Position numbers and translations under genes: made by a program. From an uncultured Lachnospiraceae bacterium (GTDB taxonomy: Bacteria; Bacillota; Clostridia; Lachnospirales; Lachnospiraceae), in the NCBI GenBank assembly GCA_947589305.1, contig CANQAP010000005.1:33009-97008 (forward strand): DNA of 64,000 nucleotides, given 5' to 3'. The notes under the pieces are model-generated. The model saw only the letters and a list, made by a program, of their open reading frames with translations, searched no databases and was not told the DNA's origin. Shown here piece by piece: positions 52,660 to 61,672 of this stretch (positions within the stretch are counted from its first letter, which is position 1; the number at the start of each line of letters is the position of its first letter).

Positions 52660-55026
52660 CTATAGTCCGAACGCCAGTCCTATGAGCCGTATGATATAGC
52701 AGACTATCCATGCGATGGCACATTGCACTAAAACCACAAGCAAGGCGTTTTTTTGTCCCATTTCTCTCTTAACGGCTGCCACCGCCGCTACACAAGGGGT
52801 GTACAGCAGTGAAAACACCATGAAAATACATGCCTGAAATGGCGAAAATAACGTATTCAAAGGTTCACCTGCCAATAAAACCTGCAGGGTACTGACTACG
52901 CTCTCTTTTGCGGTAAATCCGGTGATCAGCGCAGTCGATATCCGCCAGTCTCCCAGCCCTAGCGGAATCAAAACCGGAGCAATCAACCCACCGAGCAGAG
53001 CCAACAAACTATCAGACGAATCGGTCACTACATTGAGCCGGAGATCAAAACTTTGTAAAAACCAGATCACAACCGACGCTAAAAAAATCACGGTAAACGC
53101 TCTGGACACAAAATCTTTTGACTTTTCATATATCAGATGTATGACATTTTTCGGGCTTGGCAAACGATAATTAGGCAGTTCCATTACAAACGGAACCGGC
53201 GATCCCCGAAAGACCGTTTTCTTTAAGAGCAGGGCAAACAGCACAGCCATCAGTATTCCGCCAAAATACAATCCGGTCATCACGAACGCGGCATATTTCG
53301 GGAAAAAAGCCGCCGTAAACAGCGCATAAATCGGCAGTTTTGCCGAGCAGCTCATAAATGGGGTCAATAATATCGTCATTTTTCTGTCACGATCCGACGG
53401 CAGCGTTCTGGTTGCCATAATTGCCGGTACCGAGCATCCGAAACCGATCAGCATAGGTACAAAACTACGTCCGGACAATCCGATCTTCCGAAGCAGTTTG
53501 TCCATCACGAAAGCGACGCGCGCCATGTATCCACTGTCCTCTAAGATCGAAAGGAAAAAGAACAGAACCACGATCGTCGGCAAAAAGCTCAATACACTGC
53601 CGACGCCTGCAAATACGCCGTCTATGACCAAGGAATGCACCACCGGATTGATCTGATAAGCTGTCAGTCCTTTATCGCATATATCCGTCACCCATGCGAT
53701 CCCCTGTTCCAACCAATCCGACAGATATTTTCCGATCCAGCCAAACGTCAAATAAAAGATCAATGCCATGATACAGACGAATGCAGGCAGCGCCGTATAT
53801 TTACCTGTTAAAATCCGATCAATTTTCTGACTTCTCCTATGTTCTTTGCTCTCGTTCGGTTTGACCACCGTTTCCTTACAGAGGTTTTCAATAAACTGAA
53901 ACCGCGTATCCGCCAACGCCGACATCCGGTCTTTTCCGCTTTCTTCTTCCATTTGGGTGATAATATGCTCGAGCGTTTCTTTTTCGTTTTCGTCCAGATG
54001 CAGACTGTCAAGAATCAGGCGATCGCCTTCTACCAGTTTTGCCGCCGCAAACCGTCTCGGAATTTTATACTTGAGTGCATGGTCTTCGATCAAGTGGATG
54101 ATGGCATGGATACATCGGTGCATAGCTCCGTTGTCGCTTCCTTCCGCATCGCAGAAATCCAAACGTCCCGGTCGTTCCCGGTATCTTGCCACATGGACTG
54201 CATGGTCGATCAATTCGTCAATTCCTTCGTTTTTGGATGCCGAAATCGGTACTACCGGTATTCCCAATGCCGCTTCCAATTCATTCACACGGATGGTGCC
54301 ACCGTTTTCCCGCACTTCATCCATCATATTCAGTGCCAGTACCATTGGGATATCCAATTCGATCAACTGCATGGTCAGATATAGATTCCGTTCTATATTC
54401 GTCGCATCCAGTATATTGATGATCCCTCTTGGACGTTCCTTCAGCAAAAATTCTCTCGTTACCAATTCTTCACTGCTGTACGGAGACAGCGAATAGATCC
54501 CCGGCAGATCGACTACCACGGTCTCAATCTGATTTCTGACCATGCCCTCTTTTCGTTCTACCGTTACACCCGGAAAATTACCGACATGCTGTCTCGAACC
54601 GGTCAGTTGATTAAATAATGTTGTCTTTCCACAATTCTGATTACCGGCTAACGCAAAGGTAATGCGTTCCCCCTCTGGGATCTCCGCGCCCCGTACCTGT
54701 GTTTTGTATACTTTCCGGCTTAATATATCGGTCTCTCCGACACCCGGATGTGACATCGGGGTCGAATGTGTATTTTGATGTTCATACACATGCGCATCAT
54801 GAACATCTTTGATCTGAATCTTTGCGGCATCTTCCTTCCGCAGTGTCAACTCATATCCACGCACCCGTAATTCCAACGGATCGCCCATCGGCGCAATCTT
54901 AACAAGAGTCACTTCCGTATCCGGCGTCAAGCCCATATCCAATATGTGCTTCCGCAGAGAAAGTGACTCACAGTTGACCGCTTCTATGATCGCATCTTTT
55001 CCAATTCCCAATTCATCTAATGTCAT
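52660..55026 (-). CDS. feoB: Ferrous iron transporter, FeoA-FeoB fusion
   Basis: 788 aa; N-terminal FeoA-like SH3 domain (LRKHILDMGLTPDTEVTLVKIAPMGDPLELRVRGYELTLRK), then GNQNCGKTTLFNQLTGSRQHVGNFPGVTVERKEG and the FeoB membrane core. Confidence 0.94.
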   Translation of the reverse strand: MTLDELGIGKDAIIEAVNCESLSLRKHILDMGLTPDTEVTLVKIAPMGDPLELRVRGYELTLRKEDAAKIQIKDVHDAHVYEHQNTHSTPMSHPGVGETDILSRKVYKTQVRGAEIPEGERITFALAGNQNCGKTTLFNQLTGSRQHVGNFPGVTVERKEGMVRNQIETVVVDLPGIYSLSPYSSEELVTREFLLKERPRGIINILDATNIERNLYLTMQLIELDIPMVLALNMMDEVRENGGTIRVNELEAALGIPVVPISASKNEGIDELIDHAVHVARYRERPGRLDFCDAEGSDNGAMHRCIHAIIHLIEDHALKYKIPRRFAAAKLVEGDRLILDSLHLDENEKETLEHIITQMEEESGKDRMSALADTRFQFIENLCKETVVKPNESKEHRRSQKIDRILTGKYTALPAFVCIMALIFYLTFGWIGKYLSDWLEQGIAWVTDICDKGLTAYQINPVVHSLVIDGVFAGVGSVLSFLPTIVVLFFFLSILEDSGYMARVAFVMDKLLRKIGLSGRSFVPMLIGFGCSVPAIMATRTLPSDRDRKMTILLTPFMSCSAKLPIYALFTAAFFPKYAAFVMTGLYFGGILMAVLFALLLKKTVFRGSPVPFVMELPNYRLPSPKNVIHLIYEKSKDFVSRAFTVIFLASVVIWFLQSFDLRLNVVTDSSDSLLALLGGLIAPVLIPLGLGDWRISTALITGFTAKESVVSTLQVLLAGEPLNTLFSPFQACIFMVFSLLYTPCVAAVAAVKREMGQKNALLVVLVQCAIAWIVCYIIRLIGLAFGL

Positions 55027-55135
55027 TGTATATCCTCAAATCCGACAAATGTCTGTTTTTTTCATATGAATCTTTACAATGATTATGAAAGGTATTGTAT
55101 GAAATTGCAATAGCGAAATATAAAATTATGAATTT

Positions 55136-55567
55136 TTATTTAAAATCCTCCTGACACAATAACCGTACCTGATGTTTTGTCAATACTTCGATCGCTTCTT
55201 CCGGTTTTTCCAGTTTAAAAATCATATAAGCGCAGTCGCTTTTTCGGATATTGCAATCATAGAGGTATTCCAAATTAATATTGTGGTCTCCCAATAACGT
55301 TAAAATACGATACAACCCGCCCGGTTCATCCGGAACCGCAACCGCCAGTACCGGCGTGATCGAGAAAATATATCCTTGTTCTTTCAACGTCGTGGCGGCA
55401 TTATAAGAATCATCGACGATCACTCTTAACACGCCAAAATTCTTGGTGTCTGCCAGCGAGATCGCGTGCAGACTGATACCGGCATCCGCTAATACCTTAG
55501 TCACTTCCGCCAGATTGCCAATCTTATTTTCCACAAAAACAGAAATCTGCTTCACTGTCATACTCAT
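55136..55567 (-). CDS. Tandem ACT domain protein
   Basis: 143 aa; MTVKQISVFVENKIGNLAEVTKVLADAGISLHAISLADTKNFGVLRVIVDD; second ACT half at PVLAVAVPDEPGGL. Confidence 0.88.
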   Translation of the reverse strand: MSMTVKQISVFVENKIGNLAEVTKVLADAGISLHAISLADTKNFGVLRVIVDDSYNAATTLKEQGYIFSITPVLAVAVPDEPGGLYRILTLLGDHNINLEYLYDCNIRKSDCAYMIFKLEKPEEAIEVLTKHQVRLLCQEDFK

Positions 55568-55595
55568 TTCCTCCTATTCTTTCTTGAGACCTTTA

Positions 55596-56906
55596 TCAAT
55601 TATTTTGATACAAGTTCCGTTTATCTATTACACGAACCGCTTTTCCTTCGCTTCTTGCTATGGCTTTCGGGGCTACCAGCTTGACGTCCGCATAGATTCC
55701 AAGCATTGCCTTTAACGCGCTCACCAGTTCCTTTTCTTTTTCCGTGATCACGCTTACGGAATCCGAGAACATTTCCGGAGTCATCTCCACTTGCACTTCC
55801 AAATGATCACTGTTATTGGCTCTGGTTACGATAATTTGATAATTTGCCGGATATCCCTTGTTGAGCAATACCGTTTCAATCTGTGACGGGAATACGTTCA
55901 CGCCCTTGACAATCAGCATATCGTCGCTCCGTCCCAACGGCTTGGTCATCTTAACATGCGTCCTGCCGCAAGGACACTTCTCATGACTCAGAATACAGAT
56001 ATCCCGGGTCCGGTATCTCAACAGCGGAAACGCCTCTTTCGTGATGCTGGTAAATACCAACTCTCCCTTTTCCCCATCCGGAAGCACTTCGCCCGTGACC
56101 GGATTGATCACTTCCGCAATAAAATGATCTTCGTTGATGTGCATGCCGGTCTGCGCTTCACATTCGAAGGATACACCCGGTCCTGAAATCTCGGTCAATC
56201 CATAGATATCATAAGCTTTGATGCCTAATTTCTCCTCAATATCATGCCGCATCTCTTCGGTCCATGCTTCCGCGCCGAAAATTCCGGCTTTCAGTTTGAT
56301 CTTATCCCGTAACCCACGTTCTATAATGGATTCTGCAAGATATGCTGCATACGACGGCGTACAGCACAAGATCGTCGATCCCAGATCCGTCATAAACTGT
56401 ATCTGCCGCTCCGTGTTGCCCGACGACATCGGCAGCGTCAGAGAACCTACCTTATGAGAACCACCGTTCAAACCCGGTCCTCCCGTAAATAATCCATATC
56501 CATAACTAACGTGTACCACATCCTCATTGCTTCCACCTGCCGCTACGATCGCTCTGGCGCAACATTCATCCCATAAGTCAATATCATGCTGCGTATAAAA
56601 AGCAACGACACGTCTCCCGGTCGTTCCGCTAGTGGATTGGATCCGCACACACTCGCTTAACGGTTTTGCCAATAACCCATACGGATATTGTTCCCGTAGA
56701 TCATCCTTGGTAATAAACGGAAGTTTATGTAAATCCTCTCTGCCTTTGATATCATCCGGCGTCACTCCCAATTCGTCCATCCGTTCCCGATACATTTTTA
56801 CATTGTCATACACGTGCCTGACTTGTTTTATCAAACGTTCATCCTGCCAAGCCCGAATCTGCTCCTGCGATGCGCATTCAATTTCCGGTTGATAATACCT
56901 ACCCAT
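55596..56906 (-). CDS. paaK: Phenylacetate-CoA ligase family
   Basis: 436 aa; IQSTSGTTGRRVVAFYT...YDIYGLTEISGPGVSFEC...GRSDDMLIVKGVNVFPSQIE. Confidence 0.93.
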   Translation of the reverse strand: MGRYYQPEIECASQEQIRAWQDERLIKQVRHVYDNVKMYRERMDELGVTPDDIKGREDLHKLPFITKDDLREQYPYGLLAKPLSECVRIQSTSGTTGRRVVAFYTQHDIDLWDECCARAIVAAGGSNEDVVHVSYGYGLFTGGPGLNGGSHKVGSLTLPMSSGNTERQIQFMTDLGSTILCCTPSYAAYLAESIIERGLRDKIKLKAGIFGAEAWTEEMRHDIEEKLGIKAYDIYGLTEISGPGVSFECEAQTGMHINEDHFIAEVINPVTGEVLPDGEKGELVFTSITKEAFPLLRYRTRDICILSHEKCPCGRTHVKMTKPLGRSDDMLIVKGVNVFPSQIETVLLNKGYPANYQIIVTRANNSDHLEVQVEMTPEMFSDSVSVITEKEKELVSALKAMLGIYADVKLVAPKAIARSEGKAVRVIDKRNLYQNN

Positions 56907-56950
56907 ACTGTTCCTTCCTCCAATTCAGTTATTCTTATATCTGTATCCTA

Positions 56951-57012
56951 TTAGAAACGAAAGACAGCCGACCTATCGTTTCTAAACTTTATAGAAATAA
57001 TAGACCGGCTGT
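56951..57012 (-). promoter_or_regulatory. Leader upstream of paaK with overlapping alternative inverted repeats
   Basis: TTAGAAACGA (56951-56960)/TCGTTTCTAA (56976-56985) competes with ACAGCCG...(from 56964)/...CGGCTGT (to 57012); both use 56976-56984. Confidence 0.55.
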
Positions 57013-57089
57013 ATATTACGTATCTATCTGTTATCAGAATAGCATTTTAACTGGTTTTCGTAAAGAATTATTTCTCTCCATCCCATCGT

Positions 57090-58763
57090 TTAATGACGGG
57101 TATTAACTAAATCCGAACGGTTGATCGCACTGATCAGGGCATACGCCGAAGCATCGATGATATCGTTTTGAATACCTGCTCCCCATGCAACCCGACCATC
57201 CGTTCTTTGAATTCCAACATAAGCGCATGCCTGTGAATTCGAACCTATCTGCAGGGCATGTTCTTCATAGCAGATCAAAGAAAACTGTATGTCAAAATGC
57301 TTCTTGATCGCATTGGAAATAGCGTCCAAACGTCCATTTCCCTTCCCATGATATATTTTTTGCACACCGTTTACCATGATCGTGATTTCCGCCGTAAACT
57401 GTTCTCCCTGCGTAAAATGGGCTTCCAGTAATTCAATCGGAGCAGAAATGTTCACATATGTTTTTTGGAAAATATCCAGCACTTCGCTGGCTGCCAGTTC
57501 TTTATGCTTGTGATCGGAAATATCTTTTACCGTATATCCTAAATCTTCTCGCATTTTCGGCGGAAGATCAAAACCATATTTCTGCTCTAACAAATATCCA
57601 ATACCGCCCTTGCCGGATTGGCTATTGATCCGGATCACATCTCCATCGTACTTTCTGCCTACATCCTGTGGATCCAGCGGGAGATACGGCACACTCCAAT
57701 GATCCGTATTCTGTTCCTCTCTCCATTTCATGCCTTTTGCGATCGCATCCTGATGAGAACCGGAAAATGCGGCAAATACCAGTTGCCCGCAATACGGGGA
57801 ACGCTCGTAAACGTGCATTTTGGTCACCCGTTCATATAATTCCGTCAATTCCGGTATATTACTGAGATCCAGTTCCGGATCCACGCCATGCGTAAACATA
57901 TTCATCGCTAACGTAATGATATCTACATTACCGGTCCGTTCTCCGTTTCCAAACAGAGTTCCTTCGATACGGTCTGCGCCTGCAAGCAAGCCTAATTCCG
58001 CATCCGCCACTCCACATCCCCGGTCGTTGTGCGGATGAAGCGACAGGACGACATTTTCCCGGCACTTCATATTCCGGCTCATATATTCGATCTGACTCGC
58101 ATATACATGCGGAAGCGACATCTCGACGGTCGCCGGAAGATTGATGATCACCTTCCGATCCGGTGTCGGCTGCCATACATCGATCACGGCGTTACATACT
58201 TCCAAAGCATAGTCGATCTCCGTGCCTGTAAAGCTTTCCGGCGAATATTCGAACTGAAAATTACCTCCGTCTTCTTCTGCCAACTGTTTCAGGAGTTTTG
58301 CACCGGACACGGCAATCTCCAAAATCTCTTCTTTGGATTTTTTGAATACCTGTTCCCGCTGTGCATAGGAAGTCGAATTATATAAATGTACCACTGCTTT
58401 TTTGCAGCCCCGCACGGCTTCAAAGGTCTTTTTTATGATATGTTCTCTTGATTGTGTCAGTACCTGAACAGTCACATCATCCGGAATCAGATCATCTTCG
58501 ATCAGGGTGCGTAAAAACATATATTCCGTCTCGGAAGCCGCCGGGAATCCGACTTCAATCTCTTTAAAGCCGATTTTCACCAGCATTTTAAAAAACTCGA
58601 TCTTTTCATCCAGACTCATCGGAACGATCAACGCCTGATTGCCGTCCCGTAAATCCACTGAACACCACATCGGCGCCTTATCAATATATTCTTTGTGCGT
58701 CCATTGTAAGGACTCGACCGGCGGCATAAAATAACCTCGCTGATACTTTTGATAATTTTTCAT
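57090..58763 (-). CDS. leuA: 2-isopropylmalate synthase
   Basis: 557 aa; APMWCSVDLRDGNQALIVPM...LSLHPHNDRGCGVADAELGLLAGADRIEGTLFGNGERTGNVD. Confidence 0.96.
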   Translation of the reverse strand: MKNYQKYQRGYFMPPVESLQWTHKEYIDKAPMWCSVDLRDGNQALIVPMSLDEKIEFFKMLVKIGFKEIEVGFPAASETEYMFLRTLIEDDLIPDDVTVQVLTQSREHIIKKTFEAVRGCKKAVVHLYNSTSYAQREQVFKKSKEEILEIAVSGAKLLKQLAEEDGGNFQFEYSPESFTGTEIDYALEVCNAVIDVWQPTPDRKVIINLPATVEMSLPHVYASQIEYMSRNMKCRENVVLSLHPHNDRGCGVADAELGLLAGADRIEGTLFGNGERTGNVDIITLAMNMFTHGVDPELDLSNIPELTELYERVTKMHVYERSPYCGQLVFAAFSGSHQDAIAKGMKWREEQNTDHWSVPYLPLDPQDVGRKYDGDVIRINSQSGKGGIGYLLEQKYGFDLPPKMREDLGYTVKDISDHKHKELAASEVLDIFQKTYVNISAPIELLEAHFTQGEQFTAEITIMVNGVQKIYHGKGNGRLDAISNAIKKHFDIQFSLICYEEHALQIGSNSQACAYVGIQRTDGRVAWGAGIQNDIIDASAYALISAINRSDLVNTRH

Positions 58764-58878
58764 CTGATTACCTCCTTTTTGTTCAAATGCGTCCTATCGT
58801 ATCCTATGTGAAATCATACTATTCCATGTGTATTAGATGTTTTGTCTTTCTAACCGGTTATACCGTGAATGAAATAAA

Positions 58879-59105
58879 AAAAGCCCCTGCCATCTCACTT
58901 AGAGACGTAAGGAACTTACGCGGTACCACTCTAATTCATACAAATGTATGCACTCATCACAGATACGTCCCTCATCGGGTATGATATCCTCCTGCAATAA
59001 CGGTCAGGCACCGGCTCAGCCTACTATTTGATTCAGCCTGCTGCTCGAAGGTCAGTTCAAACATAATCCGCAACTGTCTCACACCACCCGACAGCTCTCT
59101 GCATG
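58879..59105 (-). promoter_or_regulatory. T-box leader upstream of leuA
   Basis: Minus strand: AGAGAG...GTAGGCTGAGCCGG, T-box AGAGTGGTACCGCG (58919-58932), then a GC-rich hairpin ending GGGGCTTTTTTT; putative specifier CTG (Leu) at 59053-59055. Confidence 0.9.
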
Positions 59106-59151
59106 CTTCTTACATCTTACTAGTCCTTGTCAACGCATTTCTAACCTTAAA

Positions 59152-59673
59152 CTAACATAAATCCATTGCCCTGTCAACGGGAAAATCATATCTTTCAATC
59201 ATCTGTTGATTCTGTAAGATCGTTTTTAACAATGCCCGACACCCTTTGTCAATATCCTGAAACGTCTTCTGAAAATTTCCCGTATACCAAGGATCTGCGA
59301 TATCGCGTGGATCATCGGTATAATCTAATAGCAGATGACATTTTTTCTTTTTGTCTTCGCCTAAAATCCGTTGCATGTTTTTCAGATTTGCACCATCCAT
59401 CCCGATCAGGTAATCGTATTTTTCATAATCTGCCCGCGTCAACTTGACAGCCCGTTTTTCTTCCATTGAAATCCCATATTGCCTGAGAAGATTTTTTGTA
59501 CCGGTATGTACCGGACTGCCAACTCCGTTCCAGATTTCTTCCGAACTGGTAGCTGCCGATGCAATGTCAAATTGCCGGGAAAGACCTGCTTCCTCGACCA
59601 AATGCCGAAGCCAATATTCCGCCATTGGAGAACGACAGATGTTGCCGTGGCAGACGAAAAGTATTCTAATCAT
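59152..59673 (-). CDS. Low-molecular-weight protein tyrosine phosphatase
   Basis: MIRILFVCHGNICRSPMAEYWL (CX5R P-loop) ... LLDYTDDPRDIADPWYTGNFQKTF. Confidence 0.93.
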   Translation of the reverse strand: MIRILFVCHGNICRSPMAEYWLRHLVEEAGLSRQFDIASAATSSEEIWNGVGSPVHTGTKNLLRQYGISMEEKRAVKLTRADYEKYDYLIGMDGANLKNMQRILGEDKKKKCHLLLDYTDDPRDIADPWYTGNFQKTFQDIDKGCRALLKTILQNQQMIERYDFPVDRAMDLC

Positions 59674-59840
59674 AAGGGTTTCTCCTCTTGATATGCCTTG
59701 ATATGCCCCGTTTTGCGTTGATTTGTCGGGGGTTCCGGCACTCAAATCATTTTATTTATTTTCCACACTTTATGCCCTATCTTGGCATATCGTGGCACAT
59801 CATATCCCTGTGTAACAGTCAAATCGTAGTCAAATAGGGG

Positions 59841-59906
59841 GGTGTGCAACTACTCCAATTTTGCCCTAGGTGTGTTCACTTTTGAATTAGGGGTGTTCAC
59901 TTTTTA
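59841..59906. mobile_element. Possible solitary terminus of an IS21-like element
   Basis: GGTGTGCAACTACTCC...GTGTGTTCACTTTTGAATTAGGGGTGTTCACTTTTT: repeated GTGTTCACTTT motifs resembling multi-repeat IS21-family ends; no istA/istB in the window. Confidence 0.35.
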
Positions 59907-60174
59907 ACAATACCTCTGCTTGCAATTAGGATTATACCATAACAAAATCTATTTTTCCCCCCCCCCATCGAAAAAGCAACTGACAGAATGGAATCTGCCG
60001 ACTGCATATATGTGTTTATTCTATTCTAAATCTCAAAATATTTGTTCAAGATATGAATTTTTAACAGATTTTCAACTATCGTTCTTTACATTTTCTATTT
60101 TTCTACAACTTCAGATGAATTTATCAATTTCAATAATTTCTTAAATACAGTACATCCGAGTTCAGTAATTTAGT

Positions 60175-60375
60175 CTAATTTCCACCATTTCTCGCTTTTA
60201 ACCAATTATTACATGTGGAACAGTATTGTATTTCAGGCGAATCATCTGCTAGGATAACATAATTTCCATCTTCATGTCTCACTATCTTCCTTTGTTGCTC
60301 AAGTTGCTTTTTTAGTGTTCTATTTTTATCTTGAATTTCAGATATTAATCTTATTTTGTATTTTCCCTTGAACAA
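60175..60375 (-). CDS. Small protein with coiled coil and C-terminal CxxC (zinc-ribbon-like tail)
   Basis: 66 aa; ISEIQDKNRTLKKQLEQQRKIVRHEDGNYVILADDSPEIQYCSTCNNW; start overlaps the upstream gene end by 25 bp. Confidence 0.55.
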   Translation of the reverse strand: MFKGKYKIRLISEIQDKNRTLKKQLEQQRKIVRHEDGNYVILADDSPEIQYCSTCNNWLKARNGGN

Positions 60376-60965
60376 TAAAATTCTATTAAGCGTATGCTGT
60401 CATCTTTAAAACTTATTGTAATTTCGTCATATGTATAAGCCTCAGTTCTATCTTGTTTGACATCATAATAATCAATATAACAATATCCCGTTTCGCTTTG
60501 TTTAGTGGGTTCCCCCAATAAACGTACCACATCTGAATATGAGCTATTTTCCGTAACTCCTTTAAACTCAATTGCAATTCCATCATTTAATGTATAAGAT
60601 AAACTTAACACAAGTACAGCAGAATTATCCTCACTGACCCAAACCTCACCCACATTATTACCATCTGAGTACAAATCATAACATAAAATGTCCGGGATAT
60701 CTTCAAAAGAATATGCATCACCAAGTTCAAACACTTTTTTCATATCCCCTAACTTACATGGCCAACCGATACTAACATCCTTTATCATTAAATCAGACAG
60801 TAATTCATCAACCTCATAAGAATTTTCCCCGTCTGCTTCTGCTTGGGATGTATCCTGTTCTGTTTCCTGCTCATTTACCATACTGCTGTCAACCCGTTTG
60901 TCACAGGCTGTTACGCTGCATACCAGTATCAATGATACTAGCATTAACATTACCTTTCTTTTCAT
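60351..60965 (-). CDS. Putative lipoprotein
   Basis: 204 aa; MKRKVMLMLVSLILVCSVTAC lipobox-like signal, then acidic linker and a globular domain. Confidence 0.75.
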   Translation of the reverse strand: MKRKVMLMLVSLILVCSVTACDKRVDSSMVNEQETEQDTSQAEADGENSYEVDELLSDLMIKDVSIGWPCKLGDMKKVFELGDAYSFEDIPDILCYDLYSDGNNVGEVWVSEDNSAVLVLSLSYTLNDGIAIEFKGVTENSSYSDVVRLLGEPTKQSETGYCYIDYYDVKQDRTEAYTYDEITISFKDDSIRLIEFYCSRENTK

Positions 60966-61107
60966 AAATACCTCCTGTCACTATTTGTTTTCCAAAATAC
61001 CTTCGCACCCCTCCTTCTTTCTGTCTCATACTATGTATATGGAATTACCATATTAAGGAACAAGTCCTGACACTACATTTGAATTAAGCAACTACTTTCT
61101 ATTCCAC

Positions 61108-61239
61108 TCATTTATCCAATTTTATTTTAGGTCTTTTCGGTTGATGATAAATTCCCATACAAAACGGTGGCTATGGCAAACCATTTACAGCCTTAGTTCT
61201 AGCTATCCTTTCAACTACACGTAACAACTTAGTATTCAC
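61108..61239 (-). pseudogene. AgrD-like cyclic autoinducing-peptide precursor with in-frame TAG
   Basis: Minus strand from GTG 61239 (GGAAGG upstream): (M)NTKLLRVVERIARTKAVNGLP*PPFCMGIYHQPKRPKIKLDK*; TAG at 61171-61173. N-terminal amphipathic helix + Cys-x4-HQPKxP layout. Confidence 0.6.
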
Positions 61240-61253
61240 CTTTTGTCCTTCCT

Positions 61254-61325
61254 TCATTTTACTTTTTCATCGAGGTCCTTGTAAAACAGCGGCAGATAAC
61301 TCAATCTGTACTTTTTACCGAGCAT
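61254..61325 (-). pseudogene. Truncated ParE/RelE-family toxin fragment (23 aa)
   Basis: ATG at 61325 overlaps the antitoxin end; MLGKKYRLSYLPLFYKDLDEKVK* is a RelE/ParE-like N-terminus cut short. Confidence 0.65.
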
Positions 61326-61575
61326 TGATTTCCCTCCGCAATTTTCCGAAAACTTCTTCATGGCTCATCCGCTCCGTATCTTCTGCCGCAAGCCTATCTG
61401 CCTTATCCAATGCTGCTTCTACCCCATCTGTCAGCCTCGAATATTCTTCCAGACTGAGTACCACCATTGCGCCATATCCGTTTTTCGTCAAATATACAGG
61501 TTCACCTGTATTTACAATTTTCTCAATATCCGGAAACTTATTTCTCAAATCGGAAACGGGTCTGATCTGCAACAT
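61315..61575 (-). CDS. Phd/YefM family antitoxin
   Basis: 86 aa; MLQIRPVSDLRNKFPDIEKIVNTGEPVYLTKNGYGAMVVLSLEEYSRL; AAGGAG upstream. Confidence 0.85.
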   Translation of the reverse strand: MLQIRPVSDLRNKFPDIEKIVNTGEPVYLTKNGYGAMVVLSLEEYSRLTDGVEAALDKADRLAAEDTERMSHEEVFGKLRREINAR

Positions 61576-61672
61576 ATGATTCTACTCCTTATCAAAATTT
61601 TATCTAAATTATATCATTGCTTTAATTCTACTCTATTATACCTCGAAAAACAACGGTTATTACAGATATTTC

